From: Vibrio sp. S9_S30
GTDB taxonomy: Bacteria > Pseudomonadota > Gammaproteobacteria > Enterobacterales > Vibrionaceae
Reading direction: 5' to 3'
Assembly (NCBI RefSeq): GCF_014694455.1
Contig: NZ_JAAUWT010000005.1
Span: forward strand, 62,001-126,000
DNA: 64,000 bases
Shown here: in pieces, positions 55,515 to 64,000 of the stretch
Layout: the number at the start of each line of letters is the position of its first letter
How positions within the stretch are numbered: the stretch's first letter is position 1
Position numbers and translations under genes: made by a program
The notes under the pieces: model-generated
Databases searched by the model: none
Told to the model about the DNA's origin: nothing
What the model saw: the letters and a program-made list of their open reading frames with translations, nothing else

Positions 55515-57650
55515 ATGAATCAGTATTTAGCCGTTACTTCCAACGGACTTGAAAACCTACTTGCAGAAGAATTGAAAAATTTGGGGATTGAAGACCCAAA
55601 ACCAGTTCAGGCAGGGGTAAAATTTAAGGCGACCAACGAGCAAATCTACAGAATATGTATGTGGAGTAGGTTGGCATCACGTTTCGTTCGTATCCTTTCC
55701 GAATTCAATTGTCAGGATGATATGGATTTGTACTTATCGGTTACGGCGATTAACTGGTCATCGCATTTTACTAGCAGTAAAACGTTCGTAGTGGACTTCA
55801 ATGGTACAAACCGAGAAATTCGCAATAGCCAATACGGTGCTTTGAAAGTCAAAGACGGCATCGTTGACTCATTTAATAAAAAGAACCTTCCTCGACCGTC
55901 GATCCAGAAAGATCATCCAGATCTGCGTGTGCACGTACGCCTTTATAAGGACAAAGCATTGATAGGCTTTGATATGGTTGGTTCTGGACTGCACCACCGA
56001 GGTTACCGAACCGAAGCAGGTAAAGCGCCACTTCGTGAGACACTGGCAGCGGCGATTATTTCACGCTGTGGCTGGCAGAAGGGGAATAACTTACTCGACC
56101 CTATGTGTGGTTCAGGTACTTTATTGATTGAAGCAGCGATGATGGCAGCCAATATTGCACCTGGCGTTAATCGTAAGTATTGGTGTCTTGAGTCACTTTC
56201 TGATTTCGAGCCAGAAACATGGGCAGAGATTAAGTCTGAAGCCAATGTACAAGCACGTAAGGGTGTTAAAAAGGTTGAATCTAAGTTTTATGGATTTGAT
56301 AACGATGCACGCGTTCTGAAGACTGCCCGTGAAAATGCTAAACGAGCGGGTGTTGAATCACTGATTCGTTTTGCGAAAGAGGACGCTGCGCAGGTTAAAC
56401 GCCCTGAAGACTTTGATGGCGGCGTTGTTGTTTCAAACCCTCCTTACGGCGAGCGTTTAGGAACACAACCAGGTCTCATCGCATTATACACTGCATTCGG
56501 AGCACAATTAAAAGCCGAATTTGGTGGCTGCCAGGCGTCTATTTTCTCTTCTTCTGATGAATTGTTGGCATGTTTACGCATGCGCGCTGAGAAACAGTTT
56601 AAGCTGTCTAATGGTGCGTTACAATGTCACCAGAAGAATTACAATATCAGTGAAAGAAGTCACGCTCCTGCGTCTGAATCGAATCAAGAGACGAAACAAG
56701 AATCTTCGGTTGCCCCTGCTTTTTCGAATCGTCTGAAGAAGAATTTAACCAAACTGAGTAAGTGGGCGAGAAAAGAGAAATTAGATTGTTACCGTGTATA
56801 CGATGCGGATCTACCTGAATACAACGCGGCAATCGATATTTACCAAGATCATATTGTTATTCAGGAATATGCAGCACCTAAAAATATACCTGAAGAAAAA
56901 ACCAAACGCAGATTGACCGATATTATCCGCGCTACTATTCAGGTAACAGGCGTTGAAGCGAATAATGTTGTACTTAAGGTGCGTGAGAAGAAGAAAGGAA
57001 ATAGCCAGTACCAAAAACTCAGTCAAAATTCTGAGTTCATGCAGGTAACGGAATACGGCGTGGATCTTTTAGTGAATCTTCACGACTACCTAGATACTGG
57101 TTTATTCCTCGATCACAAGTTGACACGTCGAAAGCTTGGCCAGCTCGCAGGCGGTAAAGATTTTCTTAACTTATTTGCTTACACAGGTTCTGCGACAGTG
57201 CATGCCGCTTGCGGTGGTGCTAAATCGACAACCACGGTAGACATGTCCAAAACTTACCTAGAATGGGCTCAAGAAAACTTGGCTATCAATGGTATCTCTG
57301 GGAATGAGCATCAATTTATTCAAGCTGACTGCCTTCAATGGCTAGAGCAAGCAACTGGTGAATTTGATCTTATCTTTATCGATCCTCCAACGTTTTCGAA
57401 CTCTAAGCGTATGGAGCAGTCTTTCGATGTACAACGTGATCACGTTCAGTTAATGAAACATTTAAAAAGGCTGTTACGCGGTAACGGCACTATTGTCTTT
57501 TCTAACAATAAACGGCATTTTAAAATGGATTTAGACGCGCTGGCTGAGCTTGGGTTACAAGCAGAGAATATTTCTTCTCAGACGTTGCCTCAGGACTTTG
57601 CGCGTAACAAGCAAATCCATAATTGCTGGATCGTCACTCATCAAGGATAA
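55515..57650 (+). CDS. rlmL: Fused 23S rRNA m2G2445 / m7G2069 methyltransferase
   Basis: A 711-residue bifunctional enzyme (RlmKL; E. coli 702). The N-terminal half has a THUMP domain (about 45-155) and a methylase with [18 protein letters not shown] and [12 protein letters not shown], which makes m2G2445. The C-terminal half (from about residue 480) has the second SAM site [20 protein letters not shown] and [14 protein letters not shown], which makes m7G2069. The start is the ATG at 55515; an upstream in-frame extension to 55368 is not family-like. It leads a run of closely spaced genes: the next starts 5 bases later. Confidence 0.95.
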   Translation: MNQYLAVTSNGLENLLAEELKNLGIEDPKPVQAGVKFKATNEQIYRICMWSRLASRFVRILSEFNCQDDMDLYLSVTAINWSSHFTSSKTFVVDFNGTNREIRNSQYGALKVKDGIVDSFNKKNLPRPSIQKDHPDLRVHVRLYKDKALIGFDMVGSGLHHRGYRTEAGKAPLRETLAAAIISRCGWQKGNNLLDPMCGSGTLLIEAAMMAANIAPGVNRKYWCLESLSDFEPETWAEIKSEANVQARKGVKKVESKFYGFDNDARVLKTARENAKRAGVESLIRFAKEDAAQVKRPEDFDGGVVVSNPPYGERLGTQPGLIALYTAFGAQLKAEFGGCQASIFSSSDELLACLRMRAEKQFKLSNGALQCHQKNYNISERSHAPASESNQETKQESSVAPAFSNRLKKNLTKLSKWARKEKLDCYRVYDADLPEYNAAIDIYQDHIVIQEYAAPKNIPEEKTKRRLTDIIRATIQVTGVEANNVVLKVREKKKGNSQYQKLSQNSEFMQVTEYGVDLLVNLHDYLDTGLFLDHKLTRRKLGQLAGGKDFLNLFAYTGSATVHAACGGAKSTTTVDMSKTYLEWAQENLAINGISGNEHQFIQADCLQWLEQATGEFDLIFIDPPTFSNSKRMEQSFDVQRDHVQLMKHLKRLLRGNGTIVFSNNKRHFKMDLDALAELGLQAENISSQTLPQDFARNKQIHNCWIVTHQG

Positions 57651-57654
57651 GGGT

Positions 57655-57906
57655 GTGATAACTCTCTACAGTACAGAAGGGTGCCATTTATGTGAGATGG
57701 CATATGGCTTGTTAGGGCAGGCTGGCGTGACTGAACACGTCGAAGTTGTTGATATTGCATTTGACGACAACCTATATAAACGTTACGGGGTCACAATTCC
57801 AGTTGTTGCGATTGCAGGTTCAGAGCCTTCAGAATTGGGGTGGCCTTTCGATTTACAAGAATTACAACAATGGTTAGAGAAACATGGCATTAATTACCAT
57901 TCATAA
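57655..57906 (+). CDS. Glutaredoxin-like (DUF836-type) protein
   Basis: An 83-residue thioredoxin-fold protein with a redox motif C-H-L-C near residue 9 (TLYSTEGCHLCEMAY) and the cis-Pro region YGVTIPVVAIAG. It lacks the usual glutaredoxin C-P-Y-C, so its redox partner is uncertain. I start it at GTG 57655, which begins VITLYST; the frame runs further upstream only inside rlmL. It follows rlmL by 4 bases and its last 23 bases overlap uup, so the three genes are coupled. Confidence 0.82.
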   Translation: MITLYSTEGCHLCEMAYGLLGQAGVTEHVEVVDIAFDDNLYKRYGVTIPVVAIAGSEPSELGWPFDLQELQQWLEKHGINYHS

Positions 57907-59818
57907 TGGACAACTTGCGTTCGGTGATCACCCATTGCTTGATCGCGCAGATTTTGTACTTCAGGAAAATGAACGTGTTTGTTTAGTTGGACGTAACGGT
58001 GCTGGCAAATCGACACTCATGAAGATTCTGGCGGGTGAAGTCGTTCTGGACGACGGCAAAATGCAAGTCACCCAAGACGTTGTTGTTTCTCGATTAGAAC
58101 AAGATCCGCCGCGTAATGAATCTGGCACAGTTTTCGATTACGTTTCTGAAGGTTTATCGGGCGCGGGTGAGCAACTTAAGATCTATCAAGATCTTCTTGA
58201 TCTCGTTGCTGTCGACCCAAGCGAAAAAAATATAAATAAGCTTGCAGCGACGCAAGAGCAACTTGAGCATACTGGTGCTTGGCGATTTGAAGACCGAATT
58301 AAGAATGTTTTGGACGCTTTAAAATTGGACGGACATACGCTCCTTTCCAATTTATCTGGGGGGTGGCAACGAAAAGCAGCCCTAGCTAGAGCATTGGTCT
58401 GCGAGCCTGACGTCTTGCTGCTCGATGAACCGACCAACCACTTAGATGTAACAACCATCGAATGGCTAGAAGGCTTCCTGAAAGACTTCCGTGGCTCCAT
58501 CATTTTTATCTCGCACGACAGAGCGTTCATTAAATCCATGGCAACGCGAATTGTCGACTTGGATCGGGGTCAGCTGGCCAGTTTCCCAGGTGACTATGAA
58601 AATTATCTGGTTGAAAAAGAAGAAATGCTTCGCGTAGAAGAGATGCAAAACGCGGAATTCGACAAAAAGCTCGCTCAGGAAGAAGTTTGGATTCGCCAAG
58701 GCATTAAAGCTCGACGCACTCGTAATGAAGGGCGCGTAAGAGCCTTAAAAGCATTGCGAAGGGAAAGAAGCGAGCGTCGGGAAGTGCAAGGCAAAGCGAA
58801 TATTCAAATAGATGAGGCGTCGCGTTCAGGGAAGATCGTTTTTGAAGCTAAAAACGTTCACTTTGGTTTTGAAGGCAATACCATTGTTGATGACTTCACC
58901 TTTAACATTATGCGCGGCGATCGAATTGCGTTGATTGGTCCAAATGGGTGTGGCAAAAGTACGGTATTAAAACTGCTTTTAGGGACGCTTGAGCCGGATT
59001 CCGGCAAGCTTCATTGTGGAACGAAGCTCGAAGTGGCTTATTTTGATCAGTACCGAGAAATTTTGGATCCAGAGAAATCCGTTATCGATAATCTAGCGGA
59101 TGGTAAACAAGAGGTTATGGTAGGTGGTCGTCAGCGTCACGCATTGAGTTACCTCCAAGATTTCCTTTTTTCTCCTAAACGAGCTCGAACTCCCGTTAAA
59201 GCGTTGTCTGGTGGAGAGAAAAACCGTCTTCTGCTGGCCCGTATTTTCCTTCGGCCCAATAATTTATTGGTGCTCGATGAACCAACCAACGATTTGGATA
59301 TTGAAACTCTGGAACTTTTGGAAGAATTGCTTGCCAACTATCAGGGTACTTTGCTGTTAGTCAGTCACGATAGAGAGTTTGTAGACAATACCGTCATGAC
59401 AAGCTGGATTTTTGAAGGCAATGGTCGGATAGAGGAATTTGTTGGTGGCTATCATGACGCGCAGCAGCAAAGAGCTCAAGCTAGGTCTTTAAGATCAGCA
59501 GCACAACCAACTGAGGGCAGTGGTGCGAAGGTTAAAGATGAGAAACAGGTTGAGGAAAGTCCCAAAAAATCAGCCGATCGCCCCAAGCCTAAGAAGTTAT
59601 CGTATAAGCTACAGCGAGAGCTTGAAACGTTACCGCAACGGTTAGAAGACTTAGAGCAAAAGATTGAAGATTTTCAGGCGCAGATAAATGATCCGGAATT
59701 TTTCTCGCAACCGGTCGATACTACGCAATCTGTATTGGATAAGTTATCCGCTGCGGAACAGGAATTAGAAATTGCTTTTGAGCGCTGGGAAGAGCTTGAA
59801 GCAATGCAACAGGAATAA
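57884..59818 (+). CDS. uup: ABC-F family ATPase Uup
   Basis: A 644-residue soluble protein with two ATP-binding cassettes and no membrane part: Walker A GRNGAGKST and GPNGCGKST, signatures LSGGWQRKAALARAL and LSGGEKNRLLLARIF, Walker B VLLLDEPTNHLD and LVLDEPTNDLD. A charged C-terminal coiled coil (about 560-640) is the DNA-binding domain of Uup. ABC-F proteins act on ribosomes; Uup also influences precise excision of transposons in E. coli. The start overlaps the glutaredoxin-like gene by 23 bases. Confidence 0.94.
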   Translation: MALITIHNGQLAFGDHPLLDRADFVLQENERVCLVGRNGAGKSTLMKILAGEVVLDDGKMQVTQDVVVSRLEQDPPRNESGTVFDYVSEGLSGAGEQLKIYQDLLDLVAVDPSEKNINKLAATQEQLEHTGAWRFEDRIKNVLDALKLDGHTLLSNLSGGWQRKAALARALVCEPDVLLLDEPTNHLDVTTIEWLEGFLKDFRGSIIFISHDRAFIKSMATRIVDLDRGQLASFPGDYENYLVEKEEMLRVEEMQNAEFDKKLAQEEVWIRQGIKARRTRNEGRVRALKALRRERSERREVQGKANIQIDEASRSGKIVFEAKNVHFGFEGNTIVDDFTFNIMRGDRIALIGPNGCGKSTVLKLLLGTLEPDSGKLHCGTKLEVAYFDQYREILDPEKSVIDNLADGKQEVMVGGRQRHALSYLQDFLFSPKRARTPVKALSGGEKNRLLLARIFLRPNNLLVLDEPTNDLDIETLELLEELLANYQGTLLLVSHDREFVDNTVMTSWIFEGNGRIEEFVGGYHDAQQQRAQARSLRSAAQPTEGSGAKVKDEKQVEESPKKSADRPKPKKLSYKLQRELETLPQRLEDLEQKIEDFQAQINDPEFFSQPVDTTQSVLDKLSAAEQELEIAFERWEELEAMQQE

Positions 59819-59827
59819 GAATTAACT

Positions 59828-61651
59828 ATGAGTCGTAATAGAGTATTTAAACTTTCGGCAATAACGTCACTGATCATAGGTTCAACAACTGCTCATGCCG
59901 CGTTATACAGTATTGAAGTTGTTAGCAGCTCAGAGAATGAGAATTTTGGCTCAGCGATCAGCGAATCCACAGGTGTGACTAACTGCTTCGCAGAAGACTG
60001 TGTGAGTAACAACGCGAATCCTATTGTTGCTTCAAGAGGGCGGCTTGGTGAATCAGGTCAGTGGCTCAATGATGAAATGGATTTTCTTTTTGATAACCGC
60101 TTTCGGTTTGTTGATCAAGCAAACAGTCGTAGTGAATATCGTAAATATTGCGATTACAATTTACGCTATAACACTTGTGATGCATGGGCTGATCGCTTTT
60201 TCTACGGAACGAACGGTTCTGGCGGTAGCCAACGCGTCTTGAACTCCTTTACGTGGTCGACGCCATTCTCTGCGGAGAATAACAATACCAAAGCATTTTT
60301 ATCCAGTGGTCCGTTGATTTCTGAAGTCCCGGGATATATTTCTGGCACGAATGAAGTTGTGGTGAACAGCTTTGATGGTGAGACGCCTATCGGTAATTCA
60401 AGTAGTGGCTATCTTCATACTGGTTCAAGTAATTATGCTCGCCAATATAAGAGCAGAGGATTCTATGGCTCTACCGTGCTTGAGCCTATAGTGACATCCC
60501 AGCCACTGGATACAATGGGCGTGACTCGGGCATTCGACTCATTTGAATATAACGGCAAGACATATGTCGTCGGTTCGTCTGCATTTTCTATCTACGGTGA
60601 TAAGTCGAATTGCGATACGGTATCTGACCCGCATACGCGATCTCAATGCCAAAATCTTCGTTTTAATAATCAAGCGGTGATGTGGGACGTAACCAATGCT
60701 TCTTCGGTGAACGTCACTAAAGTTACGGATGCGTCCAGTGGTAACCAATCAAGCCAAGCGAGTGTTAGAGCAGCAGCAGTTGACCCTAACAATTCATATA
60801 AACCGGTGCTAGTTGGTTTCTACAATCGTAAAAACTCGTCAGACATGCTCCCGGAAGCCGCGATATTTTTACCGACGTTCAATGCTGATGAAATAGACGG
60901 TTGGACAACGAAACCAATCAGTGGCACAACGTTGAACCCTGATGGGTACATCTATCACAGTTCCATTGCGACAGACATTAATCAGAATATGCTGGTTATT
61001 GGTTCCACCAAGCGTGGTAATTACGATTACAAGCGTAGCCGAACAGATGTGCCTGTAGAAGAGGGGGCATTAAACAATCGTTTGTGGGTTGCGAATGCTT
61101 CTACTAGTAACCCTACCGCCACTTACTTAACCGAAGGCATCTTCTTTGCTGGTTCTGGTGGGGACATGCGCGCCGTGAACGATTTTAATGAAATCGTAGG
61201 TCGTATCGATGCTGAAAATGTTCGTGAGGTGGATGGTAAGATCCGACGTAAGCGTGGCTTTATCTACCCATACAACGCAGGAAGCATTGCAGATAATCGT
61301 GGGGATATTTTCCAAAGCAAAGCTTGGTGGCTTGATGATCTTACTAACGATGGATCGGTTTCAGGTCACAATAACCAGTTCAGGATCATTGATGCAAACG
61401 ACATCAACAACGCTGGCATCATTTCTGCTTCTGCAATGATGTGCGTTGGTGGCTATAAAACGACGAGTCACAATGCGTCGTGTCGTGGTACGGAAAAGCT
61501 TGTTTCTGTTAAGCTTACGCCTAAAAATGGTGCGACAGCTGCAAATATTCAGCCACGTTCGGCGGATAAAGATCCTGTAGAACGTAATGGTGCAGGGCTA
61601 GGGATCCTTATGCTGGCAGCCTTATCACTGATTAGTTTCCGCCGTAAATAA
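59828..61651 (+). CDS. DUF3466 exported protein with C-terminal sorting-like tail
   Basis: A 607-residue exported protein of the DUF3466 family found in vibrios and relatives. It has a signal peptide (LSAITSLIIGSTTAHA) and a large secreted body with several Cys and repeated HAF-like segments (for example AVDPNNSYKPVLVGFYNRK and DINQNMLVIGSTKRGN). The C-terminus is a short Gly-containing linker, a hydrophobic stretch (LGILMLAALSLISF) and R-R-K, which resembles GlyGly-CTERM-type surface sorting signals. Its function is unknown. It starts 9 bases after uup, probably in the same unit, and is followed by a terminator. Confidence 0.8.
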   Translation: MSRNRVFKLSAITSLIIGSTTAHAALYSIEVVSSSENENFGSAISESTGVTNCFAEDCVSNNANPIVASRGRLGESGQWLNDEMDFLFDNRFRFVDQANSRSEYRKYCDYNLRYNTCDAWADRFFYGTNGSGGSQRVLNSFTWSTPFSAENNNTKAFLSSGPLISEVPGYISGTNEVVVNSFDGETPIGNSSSGYLHTGSSNYARQYKSRGFYGSTVLEPIVTSQPLDTMGVTRAFDSFEYNGKTYVVGSSAFSIYGDKSNCDTVSDPHTRSQCQNLRFNNQAVMWDVTNASSVNVTKVTDASSGNQSSQASVRAAAVDPNNSYKPVLVGFYNRKNSSDMLPEAAIFLPTFNADEIDGWTTKPISGTTLNPDGYIYHSSIATDINQNMLVIGSTKRGNYDYKRSRTDVPVEEGALNNRLWVANASTSNPTATYLTEGIFFAGSGGDMRAVNDFNEIVGRIDAENVREVDGKIRRKRGFIYPYNAGSIADNRGDIFQSKAWWLDDLTNDGSVSGHNNQFRIIDANDINNAGIISASAMMCVGGYKTTSHNASCRGTEKLVSVKLTPKNGATAANIQPRSADKDPVERNGAGLGILMLAALSLISFRRK

Positions 61652-61668
61652 AAATATTGTTAATACTG

Positions 61669-61704
61669 GGCATGGGTTCACAAAAATGGATCCGTGCCTT
61701 TTTT
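61669..61704 (+). terminator. Terminator after the DUF3466 gene
   Basis: GGCATGGGTTC (61669-61679) pairs with GGATCCGTGCC (61688-61698) with wobble pairs over an 8-base loop, followed by six T. Confidence 0.82.
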
Positions 61705-61815
61705 GAACCTTGAGGATCGCGGCGGATTGTACAATTCTTATTAACGGAGTCATAAAAACTCCACGCAACAGTAATAGTAGTAATATAACGAATTACATTG
61801 TATGAGGACTGTACT

Positions 61816-61989
61816 ATGAAGAGACAGAAGCGTGATCGCCTTGAAAGAGCTCAATCTCAGGGATATAAAGCGGGTCTGAACGGTAGATCTCAGGAGGCTT
61901 GCCCTTATCAGCAGATGGACGCGAAATCGTATTGGCTAGGCGGTTGGCGTGATGCCAGAGATGACAAACAAGCTGGTCTCTACAAATAA
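61816..61989 (+). CDS. rmf: Ribosome modulation factor
   Basis: A 57-residue basic protein, matching the 55 of E. coli. It binds 70S ribosomes in stationary phase and drives 100S dimer formation (hibernation). Features are the start KRQKRDRLERAQSQGYKAGL, a Cys-Pro segment (SQEACPYQ) and closing YWLGGWRDARDD. The ATG at 61816 follows GAGGA; a TTG at 61798 is not needed. A small GGAGT/ACTCC stem (61746-61762) lies in its leader. It has its own terminator. Confidence 0.95.
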   Translation: MKRQKRDRLERAQSQGYKAGLNGRSQEACPYQQMDAKSYWLGGWRDARDDKQAGLYK

Positions 61990-62019
61990 ATTTATCCACC
62001 CATACACTTTACTCTTTAT

Positions 62020-62045
62020 AGACCCCACATTTTGGGGTCTTTTTA
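62020..62045 (+). terminator. Terminator of rmf
   Basis: AGACCCCA (62020-62027) pairs with TGGGGTCT (62033-62040) over CATTT, followed by TTTT. Confidence 0.92.
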
Positions 62046-62079
62046 ATGAGTCTTAATGCACTATAACTAAATTTTTTGA

Positions 62080-62110
62080 CGAAAAAAATACAGTGGGGCA
62101 GCCACTGTAT
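62080..62110 (-). terminator. Terminator of fabA
   Basis: ATACAGTGG (62088-62096) pairs with CCACTGTAT (62102-62110) over GGCAG; on the minus strand six T follow. Confidence 0.92.
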
Positions 62111-62131
62111 TCGAAAAATCAAACGTCAATC

Positions 62132-62650
62132 TTAGAAAGAAGAGGTGTCTTGGAAAAGACCAACTTTCAGATCTTTCGCGACATAGATTTCCTTTCCGTC
62201 TACCAGAACTCGACCATCCGCTAAGCCCATTACCAGCCTGCGGTTTACAACACGCTTCATATCAATTTGGTAGGTCACTTTTTTCGCCGTTGGAAGAATT
62301 TGACCGGTGAACTTCACTTCACCGACGCCAAGAGCACGACCCTTGCCTTCGCCACCAACCCAACCGAGGTAGAAACCAACTAGCTGCCACATTGCGTCTA
62401 GACCAAGACAACCAGGCATAACTGGGTCGCCAGGAAAGTGGCAGTCAAAGAACCAGAGATCAGGAGTAATATCTAGTTCTGCTTCAATACGTCCTTTACC
62501 ATATTCGCCTTCGGTTTCAGACATCTTAGTGATGCGATCCATCATGAGCATGTTTGGGGCAGGAAGTTGAGGACCGTTAGGACCAAACAGCTCGCCGCGG
62601 CTAGAAGCTAGAAGTTCTTCGCGATTATACGATTCACGTTTATTTTGCAT
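62132..62650 (-). CDS. fabA: 3-hydroxydecanoyl-ACP dehydratase/isomerase
   Basis: A 172-residue enzyme, the exact length of E. coli FabA. It dehydrates 3-hydroxydecanoyl-ACP and isomerises the product to the cis-3 isomer, the branch point to unsaturated fatty acids. The active-site His lies in [16 protein letters not shown] and the Asp in LGLDAMWQL. The start has TTGGAG 12 bases upstream. Its promoter carries a FabR-type operator. It is followed by a terminator and preceded by the Lon-like gene on the same strand. Confidence 0.96.
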   Translation of the reverse strand: MQNKRESYNREELLASSRGELFGPNGPQLPAPNMLMMDRITKMSETEGEYGKGRIEAELDITPDLWFFDCHFPGDPVMPGCLGLDAMWQLVGFYLGWVGGEGKGRALGVGEVKFTGQILPTAKKVTYQIDMKRVVNRRLVMGLADGRVLVDGKEIYVAKDLKVGLFQDTSSF

Positions 62651-62679
62651 TATTTATTACTCCAAAAATACGTAGAGGC

Positions 62680-62708
62680 ATCTTAGTGAACAGGTGTACG
62701 CTAAACAA
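62680..62708 (-). promoter_or_regulatory. fabA promoter with FabR-type operator in the spacer
   Basis: On the minus strand TTGTTT (-35, 62703-62708) and TAAGAT (-10, 62680-62685) are 17 bases apart. An 18-base palindrome, AGCGTACA-CC-TGTTCACT (62685-62702), fills the spacer and resembles the FabR site AGCGTACA-N2-TGTTCGCT with one difference. Repressor binding there would block polymerase, the arrangement known from E. coli fabA. FabR itself is not in the window. Confidence 0.65.
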
Positions 62709-62714
62709 GTCGGA

Positions 62715-64000
62715 TCAGTTATGGTCGAACCACTGTTTTATTCGATCAATCAAACGATTACCTTGCTCTGGCTTTTCAAAATTTTCCAATCTTTCAATGA
62801 TTTTTGCCAATATTGTGTCTTCACCGTCACCTCTGAATTCCTTACCAGTCAATAATGGTAAGGCTTGATCAACCGATTCAACGGTCCAAATATGGAATTT
62901 ATTCTCTTTAATCGCGTCCACAAGCTCATCCTTTAAAACAAGATGTTTAAGGTTTGTAAGCGGTAAAATAACGCCTTGTCCGCCAGTCAGACCTTGGTGA
63001 GCGCATACGTTATAGAAACCTTCAATTTTTTCATTCAACCCGCCTACGGCCTGTACGCGACCAAATTGATCAACGGCACCTGTCACAGCGATTTGCTGGT
63101 TTATAGGGACTTCTGAAAGCGCACTTAAAAAAGAGCACAGTTGCGCCAGCGAAGCGCTGTCTCCGTCTGTTTCGCAGTAAGACTGTTCAAACACAATCGA
63201 CGCAGAGTATGGCAAAGGTTCCTCAAGATCCAACGCTCTGCTTACAAACGCTTGCATGATCATCATACCTTTGGCATGGATGTTACCAGCTAAATCTGCT
63301 TTGCGTTCTACATCCAAAATGTCGCCATCGCCAAAGTGCATAACACATGAAATGCGCGCAGGTTCGCCGTAAGATGTAGGGTGACCTGCAATGTCAACGA
63401 CGGTTAGCCCGTTGACTTGCCCAATTTGTTCACCCTCAGTTTCAATAACGACCTGACCATCGAGAATATCTTCAAGTGCGCGTTTAGGTAGATAAGATTC
63501 GGAAAAATATTTTGATGCTAACGCGGCTTTAATATGAACACCTTCAATGATGCCTGAATCGGATTCGATAGCAGCTTCGCTGATAAGTCTATTATGCCAA
63601 AGTGGGCTTAGTGGGAAAAACTGTTGGTCTTCACATTCGCGGGCACCCGCTCGGAGTAGCTCCTGTATTCCTGAAGGGCTTAGAGAAGGGAGAGAATAGA
63701 GTGATATTAAGTACTTGACATAGCCCAGATACTTTTCTAGCGAGCCGTTATCTATACGGCATTCAGGTTCTAACTCGGAAAACATGCAGAAATCACTTCC
63801 CATATCTGCGTCCATGTAATCCAAATCACCCATTTGGGTCCTGTCGCCAAGCACTATTAGCTTAACGTCAACAATGCGTTCTGGAGTTTCATTTGGCAAA
63901 TACTTTGAAGCACAAGGGACTAAGCTAAATGCTTCTCCCAAGAGTGCCGATTTTAATTTCAGCCAACTCGAAGGGTTTGCAAGCAAAAGATTTGCCGAAA
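62715..64000 (-). CDS. Lon-like (YcbZ/LonH-type) ATP-dependent protease, C-terminal part
   Basis: The frame stays open to the window edge, so the N-terminus is missing; at least 428 residues remain. The proteolytic domain shows the Ser of ETDGDSASLAQLCSFLSALS and the Lys of GGLNEKIEGFYNVC, which form the Lon Ser-Lys dyad. Upstream are a helical linker and part of the AAA-like region (VDVKLIVLGDRTQM). It is the YcbZ-type paralogue that precedes fabA in E. coli too. It ends 29 bases before the fabA -35 centre and may share transcripts with fabA by read-through. Activity of this group is poorly known. Confidence 0.88.
   Translation of the reverse strand, partial: SANLLLANPSSWLKLKSALLGEAFSLVPCASKYLPNETPERIVDVKLIVLGDRTQMGDLDYMDADMGSDFCMFSELEPECRIDNGSLEKYLGYVKYLISLYSLPSLSPSGIQELLRAGARECEDQQFFPLSPLWHNRLISEAAIESDSGIIEGVHIKAALASKYFSESYLPKRALEDILDGQVVIETEGEQIGQVNGLTVVDIAGHPTSYGEPARISCVMHFGDGDILDVERKADLAGNIHAKGMMIMQAFVSRALDLEEPLPYSASIVFEQSYCETDGDSASLAQLCSFLSALSEVPINQQIAVTGAVDQFGRVQAVGGLNEKIEGFYNVCAHQGLTGGQGVILPLTNLKHLVLKDELVDAIKENKFHIWTVESVDQALPLLTGKEFRGDGEDTILAKIIERLENFEKPEQGNRLIDRIKQWFDHN

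Noticed and set aside
1..64000. tRNA, rRNA, insertion sequences, integrases, attachment sites
   Set aside because: None recognised by eye on either strand; long gaps were read and contain only the elements listed.

Overview
The window reads as a stretch of the larger chromosome of a marine gammaproteobacterium, most likely a Vibrio or another member of Vibrionaceae. The basis is gene content and order: rlmL - glutaredoxin-like - uup - DUF3466 - rmf facing fabA and a Lon-like protease; pepN - DUF2835 - giant NAD-dependent glutamate dehydrogenase - pyrD - zapC; the yebR/proQ/prc and letA/letB/rsmF blocks; and an aapJQMP amino-acid importer. Base composition looks moderate to AT-rich. No rRNA, tRNA, insertion sequence, integrase, phage or CRISPR array was recognised, and the species cannot be fixed from this sequence alone.

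Region 1 (1-3.1 kb): the end of a glutathione S-transferase-like gene, a YgjP-type metallopeptidase with a repeat-encoded tail, rlmF (23S rRNA m6A1618 methyltransferase), and a convergent AEC-type carrier. Region 2 (3.1-11.1 kb) is sensory: about 1 kb of repeat-rich intergenic DNA, a PAS-containing chemoreceptor, a GGDEF-EAL protein co-transcribed with a PhnD-like periplasmic binding protein, and two more solute-binding proteins with no permease or ATPase beside them. Region 3 (11.1-18.3 kb) is mixed: an orphan prepilin peptidase, a DUF2726 protein convergent with a winged-helix/nuclease-like protein, small unknown genes, a P-loop protein, an M20 peptidase, an SH3 protein and a lone 4-hydroxyphenylpyruvate dioxygenase preceded by a good TyrR box.

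Region 4 (18.5-32.5 kb): rlmI, a second chemoreceptor, acyP, tusE and yccA, the four-gene aap operon, a siroheme-synthase-like gene with what looks like an eroded methylase tail, yajQ with an AroH-type DAHP synthase, a hotdog-fold protein and an unknown membrane protein. Region 5 (32.6-64 kb) is compact core genome: cvfB, rsmF, the LetAB lipid-transport pair, an ABC exporter, yebR, proQ-prc, an internally duplicated exported protein, pepN, DUF2835, the 1613-residue glutamate dehydrogenase, pyrD, zapC, the rlmL-grx-uup-DUF3466 run, rmf, fabA and a truncated Lon-like protease.

Most transcription units end in clear intrinsic terminators, listed with stem positions. The best regulatory sites are a FabR-type operator lying between the -35 and -10 of fabA and a TyrR box ahead of the dioxygenase. 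I found no convincing new defence system or mobile element. The most interesting leads are the orphan binding-protein/c-di-GMP/chemoreceptor locus, the convergent nuclease-like pair with the unknown genes after it, the siroheme-synthase fusion remnant, the lone dioxygenase, and the FNR-like box in the large gap before the first chemoreceptor. Functional names come from recognising family motifs by eye; no database search or structure prediction was run.
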